Made by a program: the position numbers and the translations under genes. From contig NC_079487.1 in the NCBI RefSeq assembly GCF_020520425.1, positions 64,596,398 to 64,660,397 of the forward strand: a stretch of DNA of 64,000 bases, in the 5' to 3' direction. Below the pieces are notes generated by a model. The model did not search any database and was not told the DNA's origin. It saw nothing but the letters and a program-made list of their open reading frames with translations. Position 1 is the stretch's first letter; each line of letters begins with the position of its first letter. This stretch comes from Spinacia oleracea (taxonomy: Eukaryota; Streptophyta; Magnoliopsida; Caryophyllales; Amaranthaceae). Shown piece after piece: positions 22,621-34,898 of this stretch.

Positions 22621-24328
22621 TTATATATCTCCGTACACAAGGTCGTGTACAACGTCTGCGTATCCGTAATCACCATCCGGACCTTGATCGGATTTTAATG
22701 CCCTGCCAATGCTCTCTTGATCCCAAACGCGAAGGCGACAAGCGTTTGGCATGATGTTCAAATTCAGTGCTGACGATGCGAGCCTATCTATGTAGATTAT
22801 CTGTTCACATGACACTAAATCAGTTAAAATAGTTCACAACACTATATTGGCATAAAAAAAATTGTACAAGTTTGAGTACTTACGAGCAAAAGTATTGTGC
22901 ATCCACCGTACCCCTCTTTTGATGTGTCCATTTTTTTTCACGGATTTCACCAGCCAGTCTAACACATACCTCGCCCAATTAAACTATGCCGCGTTAAACG
23001 CTTTGTCTAACATGTAGACATGCAACGGGCTTATAAAACCACATCTTTCGACTGGGCAAAGGATCGTACCAAGGACGTACAACAAAAAGTGTTTGGTGAA
23101 GGTATTCTTATCTTGTGGCTGTTCTATTAGTTTCGCAAACACAGCATCCTCAGCCATATGACTGCACAACGTATTTTGGTTGTACTGTCTAATGGTTTAT
23201 AAGGCAATGCTCCTTTCTGATTTCTTCGGGATTGCCAAATTATCACCGGAACGTAACCCTAATACCCAACCTACCATCTCCTCGTCTATTACTACCTTAT
23301 AATCATCTCTAATTTCAAGTTCTAATTTGCCAGGATCAAATCTAGAAGTAATCCAATACCCGAAGGCGGGATCAATATTAGTGATCTGCGTAAACAACAG
23401 CTCTTCGAATCCCATTTCCTTAATCCACTGTTTTTGCTCATTGGATAAATTCTTAACAAAGTATGAAAACTTGTTCAGACCACAACCCACTCCAGAAATC
23501 TGTATTAATGTGAAAACGGTTTACTAACTTAAACTGATCAAATATACCTGATAAGTTTGCAACATATGTGTCCGTGACTATCAATTTACTGAAAATTGTC
23601 AATCAGATAATTTGTCAAATATTTATGATGGCATACAATTGAGGTGTTATTGAACTAACCTTTGTTGAACTTTCCCCTTTTTTTGACTGGCCCGTACTAC
23701 GTTTATGCAATGCAATTTTCTGGAAAATATTTTGGTATATAATTTTAACATTTTGTAAAATAAACCCAATAATAAATGAACATAGATTGTGTCACCAATA
23801 TTAAAAATTAAAAGGGATAAACATACCTTTCCCTTTTGTTCTTGAGGACGGCTCAAGGACGAACGCTTCCGATTTGAAATCGATTTCTTTTCCTCTTCAA
23901 TTTCGTCATTGCAACAGTGCTGGAATATTACGTTTAAATAGTTCCTATTGACCGCTAAATCAAAAACCCTATCAAATTCGGCTTCAGATTCTGCCAAAAA
24001 ACCTTCCTCCCCAAATCGAGTTATATTGCCCACAGACCAGATCTTGTAATTTTTGTGACCCAATTTGTTAATGATTTTGACTATTTTCTGCCAGGAGATT
24101 AGACTTCGCCTCATAAACATCATCATAGTCTTCCCATTTTCGTATTCCCTTTTTGGATGGAAAACAATTTTCCCTTTATGCCAAAAAGTCATAACAACCA
24201 GTTTATCATCCTTCTCTGTCCTATTAGAAATCAAATATAAACAATTTCAATTTAATTAAAAGGGGGTAATCTAGAAAAGAAATCTAAGTATGAATCACTT
24301 ACATAGTTGTGGTTGTTGTAGTCGCCAT
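22621..24328 (-). pseudogene. PB1-like / ULP-partner-type gene, broken; paralogue of the gene at 27625-31377
   Basis: Five exons: 24328-24303, 24220-23827, 23719-23660, 23499-22884 and 22800-22621, with canonical GT-AG sites. Exon 2 resembles the PB1-like domain found at the N-terminus of plant MULE-type proteins (VVMTFWHKGKIVFHP ... NYLNVIFQH). Exons 4-5 match the MULE gene on the other strand: LEIRDDYKVVIDEEMVGWVLG versus LTIRDGYELVIDEKMIEWITG; FTKHFLLYVLGTILC versus FIRHFILLVFGCLFC; YIDRL and GPDGDYGYA versus YLDRL and GPNGEFGYA. Exon 4 has in-frame TAA (23197-23199) and TAG codons, and the exon 4/5 phases do not match. The protease part is absent. Confidence 0.75.
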
Positions 24329-24680
24329 TTTCAGATTTTTTTCGTTGCCACGGATTGTAGATCTATAAAAATGCTGTTTATTTTATTTTTTTGAGTATGT
24401 GTTTATCTGGTCTTTGTTGAAGATGGCTATGTCTTTGTTGCTAAAACCTAATTCTTTGGTTTGCTGGTGATGTGAACAAAGTTAATGACTTAGAAAATAA
24501 AGTACGGATAAAAAAATAAAACTTAAATATAAGTCGAATATAATACTGAAAATATTTTGGTGTTGTTACCAAAAGTAGATAAAACTTTTTAATACATAAA
24601 AAAGAAAGTACATAGATTGAAATACTAAAAATGACAAGAGGAACATTAAACACAATCACATTTTAATACAACATCATAAG

Positions 24681-25244
24681 CTAGTCATCAATGGTTAGAT
24701 CTATAAATGTGATTTTCTTTTGTTTCCCATTGCTAATTAGAGATTCATCCTCTTCCATTGGCTCCCGTTTCACTAGTCGATCGTCAGCTTTAGCAACAAC
24801 AACTATACGTTCACCGTTTCTGTTTGGTTCAATGTCGTTGTAAGACCAATTTTCCAAAATATACGAGTCTCGCTCTTCCATGAACACTTCGCTTACATTT
24901 GGAGCGTAGTATAGTTCACTTAGCATTTTTGAGGTTTCGGAAGGGCCAAGTCGTTTGACAACCAATCTCATGAATCTCCTCCAGTCCACCTTGAACCTCT
25001 CTTGTTGAATTTCAACAGCCATGTACTTAGACCACCTCCTTGTCGGGATAACATCTGCGTATCATATACAATGCAAGGATTTTAGTAGTTAGTTTCGTTA
25101 ATCGGATAGCATAGTTCTAAAAGGGACAACGCCAAAATGTAAGTACATCATACCTTTACCATTCACTGTAATTGTTGAATTTTGACTTGAAGATGATGTG
25201 GATTTGCCTTTGGCTGCCCTCTTAGTTGCTCTAGTAATTGCCAT
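24681..25244 (-). CDS. Two-exon 154-residue protein of unknown function
   Basis: Exon 1 25244-25154 (start MAITRATKRAAKGK, basic and serine-rich) joins exon 2 25054-24681 through a GTATGA donor and a GATACGCAG acceptor; the spliced frame is open to the stop. The middle (WSKYMAVEIQQERF, WRRFMRLVVKRLG) is amphipathic, and the end is acidic then hydrophobic (KITFIDLTIDD). The basic N-terminus would suit nuclear targeting. I do not recognise the family. A TATA box and two E2F-like motifs lie upstream. It is the only undamaged one of three neighbouring minus-strand genes. Confidence 0.6.
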
Positions 25245-25340
25245 AGTAAGATTTGTATGCCTTTGAAGTTGAAAGAGTGGTGAATGTCGATAGATATTTG
25301 GAAGTATGAGCTGAGTGATGGACTAGAAACCTAGATTGAA

Positions 25341-25543
25341 TAAATTTATATAGATGCATGACATTGTTACCACGAAGGAATCTGGCGGGAAATCAGTTGT
25401 AGTGGCCATAATTGTAAACAATAAAAACGTAATTTGTAGTAACTGGGATTGTAGTTGCTGTTTTATTTTAATTGAGTGAACATAGGTTAACGAATTAACA
25501 ACAATTATTTTCTTTAATGTTCACGTTTTCTGTTTTTCCCGCC
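25341..25543 (-). promoter_or_regulatory. TATA box and paired TTTCCCGCC motifs upstream of the 154-residue gene
   Basis: On the minus strand, CTATATAAATTTA (25353-25341) is ~100 bp before the ATG. TTTCCCGCC, the plant E2F consensus, occurs on the minus strand at 25392-25384 and on the plus strand at 25535-25543. The shared flank AATCTGGCGGGAAA makes a 14-bp inverted repeat. S-phase regulation is inference. Confidence 0.45.
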
Positions 25544-25740
25544 AGATTTTAGTGGCACCTATAACTATAAGTTCCCAGCTTTATTGGGCTAAGTAATGTC
25601 AGAAATTGTTGGCAGTTGTCTGCATTTATTACTCACGTAATTTACAGTCAATATTACTAGACAGATATAATGTGAAATTTGGTTTGTATTATATAAAATT
25701 CTTTTACAATTGCTTTATGAAAATGACGCATGACTTTTCG

Positions 25741-27105
25741 GGTTGCTTTTCGGGTTCGGAATGTGACCGTTTATCCTAAGCAATACGGGAAATGTGACCG
25801 TTTATTCTAAGCAATTGAACCTCTTTTCTCAACCAATCATATGGATCCCTATATTAGGTTAGATTAGTTTAAATGTGACCGTTTGTCCTAAGCAATACGA
25901 GAATGGAACTTCGTAAGTCGAATAATGTAACCGGTTGTTCTAAGCAATTGAACCTCTTTTCTCAACCAATCATATGGATCCCTATATTAGGTTAGACTAG
26001 TTTAAATGTGACCGGTTATCCTAAGCAATACGAGAATCGAACTTCGTAAGTCGAATAATGTAACCGGTTGTTCTAAGCAATTGAACCTCTTTTCTCAACC
26101 AATCATATGGATCCCTGTATTAGGTTAGACTTGTTTAAATGTGACCGGTTATCCTAAGCAATACGAGAATCGAACTTCGTAAGTCGAATAATGTAACCGG
26201 TTGTTCTAAGCAATTGAACCTCTTTTCTCAACCAATCATATGGATCCCTGTATTAGGTTAGACTTGTTTAAATGTGACCGGTTATCCTAAGAAATAAGAG
26301 AATCGAACTTCGTAAGTCGAATAATGTAACCGGTTGTTCTAAGCAAATGAACCTCTTTTCTCAACCAATCATATGGATCCCTATATTAGGTTAGACTAGT
26401 TTTATTGGTTGATCGGTTATCCTAAGCAATAAGAGAATTGAACTTCGTAAGTCGAATAATGTAACCGGTTGTTCTAAGCAATTGAACCTCTTTTCTCAAC
26501 CAATCATATGGATCCCTAACATAGGTTAGACTAGTTTTATTGGTTGACCGGTTATCCTAAACAATAAGAGAATTGAACTTTGTAAGTCGAATAATGTAAC
26601 CGGTTGTTCTAAGCAATTGAACCTCTTTTCTCAACCAATCATATGGATCCCTAACATAGGTTAGACTAGTTTTATTGGTTGACCGGTTATCCTAACAATA
26701 AGAGAATTGAACTTCGTAAGTCGAATAATGTAACCGGTTGTTCTAAGCAATTGAACCTCTTTTCTCAACCAATCATATGGATCCCTAACATAGGTTAGAC
26801 TAGTTTTATTGGTTGACCGGTTATCCTAAACAATAAGAGAATTGAACTTCGTAAGTCGAATAATGTAACTGGTTGTTCTAAGCAATTGAACCTCTTTTCT
26901 CAACCAATCATATGGATCCCTATATTAGGTTAGACTAGTTTTATTGGTTGACCGGTTATCCTAAGCAATACGAGAATCGAACTTCGTAAGTCGAATAATG
27001 TAACCGGTTGTTCTAAGCAATTGAACCTCTTTTCTCAACCAATCATATGGATCCCTATATTAGGTTTAGTAAAATTGTTAGTGTAGTTTTAACGTGACCG
27101 GTTAA
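25741..27105. repeat. Satellite-like array, ten ~134-bp units
   Basis: GGATCCCT recurs at 25843, 25976, 26109, 26242, 26375, 26510, 26645, 26779, 26914 and 27049, spacing 133-135. Each unit has two half-units beginning GTGACCGGTT or GTAACCGGTT followed by a TCTAAGCAAT-type sequence. Units 6-8 share TAACATAGG while the others have TATATTAGG or TGTATTAGG, so local homogenisation is visible. No ORF. Confidence 0.95.
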
Positions 27106-27624
27106 TCTTGACGACGACCATATGTGAATACGAATGACTTAAGTCTCTAATTTAAACCTTTCTATCAAATGATCAAGTACGTGTGACAAACGTTTTGTGT
27201 CGTGAATTTTCGTTAAAGATATATTAATTATTTAACTAGTTTAGTACATTTATAACAATACGATAATATATTATATACCAAAATAATTGTGAATAAAAAA
27301 CTAGTTGTAATCTAATTTGGAACCGGTGTAACTTTTTCTCAAAAAGGTCCTAACCCACGCTTTCCTAAAAAGTCGAGAAGGTTTGAAAATGAAAAAAAAA
27401 AACACTGACATTGGTTTTGTAAAAAGCTGGTGTCAGGCATTAATGAATAAGTTTTTAATTTTTTTTCGTTTTTTTTTAAATGTGAAAAATTATAACTAAT
27501 AAATTGTAATGTGAAGAAGTATTGACTCATTTCACACTATCACCGTTCTCAACATTGTTAGGAAAAAAAAATTGCAAGGCTACCAAATCCTCCAAGCCAA
27601 CGCTGTTCAACACCAGCAATTTCA

Positions 27625-30600
27625 ATGTAAGTAAAATCCCCAACCCTTTCAACTTGGCTTGAATTCGACTTAGTAATTTCTCCCCAGAACCAATATTTGT
27701 TGATTACCCTTATGAAATTGCGCTTTGTGATATTGCTGTGAAATTTAAAGTTTGCATGTCATTTTTATAGAATTAATCTTCAAAGTTTTTCCAATTGTAT
27801 GTGAACAGGGAAATTGATCCGCCGATCAATCAATTCGCAGATGTAATTGAGATTACAAAGGAGTTTGAATATGAGGGAAATATTGAAGATGATGAAAATG
27901 GGGAAGGGGAGAATCCATTGGACGAAACAATGGCAATGGAGGTATTTAGTTTTAATTTTGATTTACTACAAATTTTTTTGTTGAGATGATTAACTGATTA
28001 AGTAATAGTTAGTCCTAGAAATTTATTTGTTTCATTGTTTTCACTCGTAGCTTGAGAAAAATAAAGGAACCAACGAAAAGTTAACGATTCCAATTGTGGC
28101 AAAAGAAATTAATCAGGTATTAATGAGTGTAACGAAGAAATTAGAGTAATAACATTGGTTTTTAAACATAAAGAACATAAATTTTAATACAAATTAATAT
28201 GTTTGTAGGATACATTATGGAATGATGTTGACAAAATTAACATACCATCTGGAGTGTTAAATGAACAAAATGTCTGCTTAGTTGATTCAACACAAAATGA
28301 AACTGACGAAAATCCAATCAATCCCGGAGTTCAATCACAAAATCCTGAAAATTCAATGGGATCAGACCCTGTTGTTTACGATAATGATCCCGAATCTCGG
28401 TCAAATGAGGACCCAATTCACACAACTGAACACTCTAATGCGGCTGAAACCGTAGTGGGTGAAACTGTTGTTCAGCCAAACAAACCCCATCTTGGGCCAA
28501 CTGCTGATGTGATCGCGGGTGATAAACCAACAGAGCAACGAGTTAATGAACCAGAACGCAAGAGGAGGGGAAGGCCACCTCTTGCCCCGGGACAGAGTAA
28601 GTCTAAGAGAAAGCCAGGAAAGCCGTGGGTTGCTGGTGGACCAGGCAGACCACCAAACTCAGTAAGGGGTGGTGACCCGCCAAGGGCGAAGGTATGATTT
28701 GTTTTCATTGATGTATTTATAATTCAAAATTGAAAATTAGTAGAATAATATAGTTGGTGTATCCTTTGTTGCAGCACAATTCTTTGAGGGCGTACCCTGG
28801 TTTAGTGACAGAATTGGTTGAAACCCTAAGTCCTCCGCGACGTAGTTTGGTAGAAAATGCTGGTTTCGGGTCTATTTTAAATCTACTAGTTGACAAAGTG
28901 GATAGGCTATTTTTGACCTGGTTAGAGAAAAGGTGGGACTGGGAAAAGAAAGTGTTGACAATTCGCGATGGGTATGAGTTAGTGATAGACGAGAAGATGA
29001 TTGAATGGATTACTGGCGTTCCAAATGGGGGGTACAGGTTCCATAAGCGGAAAACAGATGACAAGGAATTGCAAAAGATGTACGATGAATACATGACTAG
29101 CACTGGGATTGATTATATCAGTGTGTACAAGAAATGCTTCTCGGAAGAGGACCCTATTGCCTTCATCCGGCATTTCATCCTCTTGGTGTTCGGTTGTCTT
29201 TTTTGCATGAATACATATAATTCAATCACCCCTAAGCTATTGCCTGTCCTAAAGAGTGTATACATGAGGTGTCCAAAAAAGTGGAACTGGTGTGGTTTCT
29301 TGTACGAGTGGATGGTTGGTCGAGATGGAAAGAAAGGAAGGGCATCAGCTTTTATTATTTTGGTAATAATTTTTTTCTATTCGTACATCTTTTGAATTCA
29401 GTTTTCAAATGCTTCACATGTTCAACTCTTTCAACTCCTTGCAGATTGCCTATTTGGACAGGCTAAAATTTTCTCAGACACCCAAGAAATGGAATACCAA
29501 TGAGCCTCGCCTAGGTGCGTGGACACCAAATGACATTACAGAGCTCATACAACAGGATACGGGTCCAAACGGAGAATTCGGTTACGCAGAGGTAACAGTA
29601 ACTCTTTTAGTACGCTCCTCCTAAAAGTGGTGTAATTTGTTTGATATGAATTAATTGAACTTGCTGTTCCTGGTGTGAGTTTTTATCTAATTAGGTAAGT
29701 GACTATTAAATTAAGTGTGTTTACATTTTATATATTTAAATGATTGACTTTAAATGTAGGTGGTGGATAATGTAGTGTACGGGGAACCATACCCTGCTAC
29801 ACCAATTGTTCCGTCAACTCCATGGGTGTTGCCAAACGAAAAAGAATGCATTGGTATAACACGACTACAGTCTGATGATGTTGATGATTGTACGCTAGCG
29901 GACCTCCGTCATAGGAGAAGAAAGATAAGAAGAAGATGGGTGCAGGATAATGTAACCTTGGATCACACACCCAATATGGGGGATCATTCAAAGTCCGCCG
30001 CCCCGACAAATGCTTCAACTGAGCCAACCCCTGAACCTAATGAGAAGCATGACGAGGACGAAGTAGACCAAACTGAATCTGATGATGATTGGGCTCTGAA
30101 TGCTGAAGGTGGTAACAGGACGCGTGTTAATCCTACACAAAAGAAGTTTTCCGATATAATTCTTCAAAGGAGGAAATTTGGTGATCAACAACTATTTGTC
30201 AAGGGGGGTTCCATACTTAGTCGGGATATGCTATACGACACCTTCAGGATAAAAGGAGAGGTGTCATTGGAGGTATGATTTACAAAACTAAATGTTGTTT
30301 GCATTTTTGAACAAATTGCGTAATATAAACGACTTGTATTTCTTCATTCGAATAGGTGATGACTGCTTGGTGTGAATGTTTGAACCACGACCTCTTCCAA
30401 ATGCGCATGGACGTTCATATTATCCCCCCGAAAATCTCGGTGAGCAATAATTTTTTATTTTCAAACAACTTTAATACAAATTTCATACTAACGATTTTTT
30501 TTTTTTTGAAACTAGTGTGAATTTGCAAGGAGTGATCTGACTGATGCAGAACTTGCTCTATGCACTGAGGAACTTGAAACGCATATGAAAACTCAAAGTG

Positions 30601-31377
30601 CCAAGGGTCTAGATTTTGCTACAACTAAGCAGGTTATTAATGTCTACAATAGGTGTTATTATTTGCAGCTCTGGTTACCATTTTGCTGAAAATTTAGATT
30701 TTAATTTCTTATTTGCAGCTTTACATACCGATTTGTGACGAGGGTCGTTGGATTGTCTTTAAGGTTATCAAAAAAACTAAGGTGTTATTGTATCTTCATG
30801 ACCCAAAACAGACGTATGGGTTATCAAAAAAGAAGTCTGCTACTCAGCAAGGTTGTGGTGAGGTTTTAACGGATGTATTGATTCAGCTGGTAAGTTTGGA
30901 AATGTTGTTTTTGTTTTTGGTGATCTTTTTCTATGTAATTGGTTGTAGGATTTTAATGCAATTATAAATTTTAAATCTTGTGTAGGATGATGCATTTCGT
31001 AAGCTGGTTCCAAAATTTGGAATAAACAACAAAGTCTTTCTATTTAGTGTAGGGAGCGTGAAATTGTATGAGGGTCCTTGGAAGCAAAGAGTAAAGCAAG
31101 ATGGGGGCTTGCTGTGTATGGTTTACTTGCTCACGAGCCTGGAAAGTGTCGGACAGTGGTTAAAGGTATTTCTAATAATCTAGTAAAAAACGTCTACCAA
31201 TGCGTGCTAATAAAAATCAAAGATGCATTGACATTGCGCTGCGTGCTTATATTGCAGGTTTATAGAAAAAATGCGAGGGACCTCCGCGCTTACATCCTTG
31301 GACGTCTACTTGGTCACGAAGTCAACACAATCATTCCAACTGAAGTTCTTAGGATTGTCTCAAATGCTGCTGGATAA
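27625..31377 (+). CDS. AT-hook / ULP1-like protein (MULE-associated), 12 exons, 867 residues
   Basis: Exons: 27625-27626, 27809-27941, 28051-28116, 28209-28691, 28775-29362, 29445-29591, 29760-30272, 30356-30439, 30516-30632, 30719-30889, 30986-31165, 31258-31377. All have GT-AG sites, the frame is open throughout, and from exon 2 on every junction is phase 0. The ATG is formed only by splicing (AT at 27625-27626, G at 27809). Exon 4 has two AT-hook cores (RGRPP, PGRPP). Exons 5-7 carry a conserved helical region (YELVIDEKMIEWITG, YLDRL). Exons 10-11 resemble a C48 (Ulp1) cysteine protease: LYIPICDEGRW, LHDPKQ as the Asp site, QDGGLLCMVYL as the Gln/Cys site. The usual catalytic His before W is Arg, so activity is doubtful. 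Confidence 0.75.
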
Positions 31378-31893
31378 GGATCAAATTTAACGTTCCAAAA
31401 ATAATTTCAATGTTTATGTCGTATTTCGGATTTTTGATTTCACACTATTGCCAGTTGAATGTTCAACTTCATTTTGGGTTTTGGATATTGGAAGTTGAAT
31501 GTATTTCGTCATTTTGTTATGAATGACACTTGTTTTGAACAATCAGATTGTCAAACAAAGAATGGTTTTCTTTTGTTTGCTAATGAAAATGGCTTCATTT
31601 CTATGCTAATGAAGTTGGTTTTAAAGAAATTTGCAAGTGCGTTAACAAACCGTTGTAAAAACAAATTGTACGTTATGTAAAATGAATACTCATATTAATA
31701 ATAACTCAATAATAAATGAATCTTTAAAATGAATACTCATATTAATAATAACTCAATATTAATTCTAGGAATTATAAAATACATATGTAAAATAAATCTT
31801 TACTACTCCATAATAACAGTAATTGTAAAATTTTGGAAAAATTCTGTAAAATAACTTGCAAATTGAACGTTTAACTACAATTGGTATTCATAG

Positions 31894-32050
31894 TTGCCAC
31901 TGGCTTTGCCTCACTGTCAACTTGGTCTCACAACATGCCTCAAAATAGGTCGCGCTTAAGTCAATGGTCGTGGGTTCGAATCCAAGCTGAAGCATTGAAA
32001 AACTATTACTACCCCCCTCCCCCAACATTTTTTTGCTGCATGACTAGTAA
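31894..32050 (+). repeat. tRNA-derived SINE-like block, third family member
   Basis: CTCACTGTCAACTTGG and, further on, GTGGGTTCGAATCC (B box) are followed by CCCCCCTCCCCC and a T run. This is the same order as the minus-strand blocks at 17.7 and 18.6 kb, which also end in a C run then Ts. It lies between the convergent MULE genes. A shorter relative with GGTTCGAGACCCC is near 40410. Confidence 0.5.
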
Positions 32051-32202
32051 TAGAATTTCGATTTCGTTTTTTTGAAAATAATTCAAGTAACAAATTAGAA
32101 AAAACTCAAAGTAATATATTTAATTTAAATCCTTGCATTACAAGACTGAAAATAATTCAAGTAAGGTACATTAGTCTTGAGTTAGGAAAAAAACAAAAAC
32201 TA

Positions 32203-34898
32203 CTACATTAGTCTCGTGCACCATGGGTAACTCCCAACATTACTTAATGGTTGTGAATTATCTTGAGAAAAGTTAATTTGGGAGCCTTGAGGAATATCTT
32301 CGAACAAAACTCTGTTGTTCAAGCCCGTATCCAGACACGGTCCGGCAACGTTAGTTGCGTGCTCACGCCTAGCACGATAACTAGGAATGTTACCAAATGC
32401 GGAATAAATTAGTGCCTGTAATAATCAATAACAAAATTAGCCAGACATACAATTTAATAAATTCTGGAAAAAATGTATATTTTCAGTTCTAAGTTTTGCA
32501 CAAAGTAGTTACCTCTTTTGCGACTAATTCCTCTTGTGTTGTTGTTTGGTTCTTCTTCGACGGGCCAGCAGCACTCTTATCAAACGTAGAATTTCTTTTA
32601 GTCTTTGCCCTTCCAGTATGCCTCTTATCAACGGGGGTTTTTAGGACGTCATCGTCAACAACCTCCTCAACGTGTATCCTTTGTTGAGCCCTTTCGTTGT
32701 ATTCTCTTGGTCGTAGCCTACGACGACCAAAAACATTACGAGCATCGGGATCCCACCAAAGTATTGAATCGTCACCCGTGTCACCCGTTTTCCTGATTCC
32801 GATTGCATCCTCCATTTTAAGACGAACCACATCCATAGCCTCTTTGTACAATTTCAAAGCTACCTCACTACGCATGGCCATCTCATACAGATAATTATGC
32901 CTTTGTGACAACTCTTTGGCTTTCGCTAAACGAGATGACTCTAATGGGTCAAAGTAAGAAACCTGAAGACTTTCATACGACCTCACTTGTTTCATCCAAC
33001 GTGGTAAAATATATTTTTCAGGAAGAAATTGAAAATCTTCAACGTCCATTGCCTTCAATATGTGCCTACATAGTATGCCCGTGAATTCAAACAAGTTACA
33101 CGAGCAATGTAATTCACCCTTAACCTTATCCACTTTAACGTTGTAGTGTTTGAACCTTTTCCGCCAGAATGGGGATGTCAATTTCTCATCTGCTCTATAG
33201 AATGACAAGGTCCCAAGAGCATCGATTTTAGTGACATTAGTGTGCGTCAAACCCTTACGCTCGGCCACCACCTCCGCAAACTTCTCATTAGTGTACGACT
33301 TAACCAACACATATTCAACTAACACACTCTTATCCGGCTCAAGCCGGGGAATCTTATCAATGCTATCATAATTATCCTGCTTCTCTTCCTCAGCTTTAAT
33401 CCTCATGCACCACTCATAATTTTTAATGAACAAAACCAAACCGCATTCTAAGTTAACATGAGTTTTAAAGAATCGGTTCATACCTTCACTTCTTTGTGTA
33501 GAAGACATACCAGCCCAAAACTTTCCTCTATTGTACGCGGGAGCCCACTGACACCTCAGTTCGTATGCATCCTTCATCCACCCAGGACCGGTTAGACCGT
33601 ATTCTTCCATCACATGACACCATGCTTCATCAAACTCGTTAGGATCAAGCAAATCATGTATTGCAGTACGTATTAGGGTATCAATCTTCGGCCAGTCCTT
33701 ACGGCTACCAAGCGCTTTCGTAGCATTTTGGAGCATGTGCCATAGACATAGTCTGTGTGGCACGCCAGGGAAGACTTGCTTAATTGCTTTACCTATTGCC
33801 CTGTCTTGGTCCGTTAGGATGCCCGTAGGAGCCTTACCCATACACTTCATGAACTCTTCGAACACCCAAACAAATGTTGGCGCATCTTCGTTGGATATAA
33901 GTGCTGCTGCAAATATAATTGACTTCCCATGGTGGTTTACACCAATAAATGGTGCAAAAGGCATACGGAACCTAGTACAAAATTGTTAACTAGTCAATTA
34001 AAACAACATACGTAACAAAATCAAAATAGCAATTACAAAAATCATAATTGTATAAATACCTGTTGCATGAAAATGTTGTATCGAATGTGATTACATCTCC
34101 AAAATACTTGCATGTCCCTCTACTTCGCGCATCGGACCAAAATGCGTTTGTAAATACACCATCATCATCTTTTTGGATGGAGCAATAAAACTCAGAATTC
34201 AATTCCCGTTGCGCCTTAAAATATTGATCTAATCCAGCTGCATCAGAATCCTTAAACCTAGACTTACGACGTTCAACACTTATCGCATTTCTAAGGTCCC
34301 TCTGGTTGAATGCGATATTGTCAAACCCACCCTTTTCAATCAATTGGGTACCATAGTTTTTGGTAATGCTAACACCACCAATGTCATTAATCATCGCTCT
34401 TTTAAACGTCGTACTATCAATATTCCTATAGTTAACCATCATTCTACTACAATCTGGATTTAGAGCATGGTTGTGTTTCAACTTATCATCCTTATTTTTA
34501 CCATAAATGAACATTTTACAACCAGTTACATTGGACCCAACGTTCGTGCCTCCCTTCTTACATTTTAATCTAATGAATTCCATCATGTGAGGCTTTGGCT
34601 CAAGCTCTCCAACACCTTTCCTATTCACTCCTATAGCCTTATACTCTTGTTTCAAAGTATTACTTTTCATAAACATCTCAAAACCTTCCTTAAACGCATA
34701 CATATTACAAAAATCGAAAAATTCTTGACCCGTTAAAAAGCACATGCCTTCGGTAGGGGGATTGGAGTTCGTTTCAGTTGCACCAGTATCCACAATACAA
34801 TCTTCAATTGTTACAGTTTCATTAAGGTCTAGTCCTTCCATGGCACTAGGGTATAGCACTGTAATATTTAACGGAACATTATTAAAAACGTGATGCAT
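32203..34898 (-). CDS. FAR1-like MULE transposase, three exons, 836 residues
   Basis: Exons 34898-34060, 33971-32513 and 32415-32203 with GT-AG junctions; spliced frame open from ATG to TAG. Residues ~50-160 are a FAR1-type zinc-binding DNA-recognition domain (FFDFCNMYAFKEGF, LKCKKGG, HNHAL). The MULE catalytic core follows: first Asp in VITFDTTF (~277), second in GILTDQDRAIG, then RLCLWHM, and Glu in STQRSEGMNRFF. A SWIM zinc finger (CSCNLFEFTGILCRH) is C-terminal to it. The tail is basic with KR-rich stretches. No stop, frameshift or missing key residue is visible, so it may be functional. A domesticated FAR1/FRS gene is the main alternative, but pairing with a ULP-like gene favours a transposon. 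Confidence 0.85.

Noticed and set aside
15894..27105. Relationship between the two tandem arrays, both with ~134-bp period
   Set aside because: The unit sequences share no recognisable similarity; the equal period is taken as coincidence.
25741..27105. CRISPR-like direct repeats
   Set aside because: Units are contiguous 134-bp satellites without unique spacers, in a plant nuclear context.
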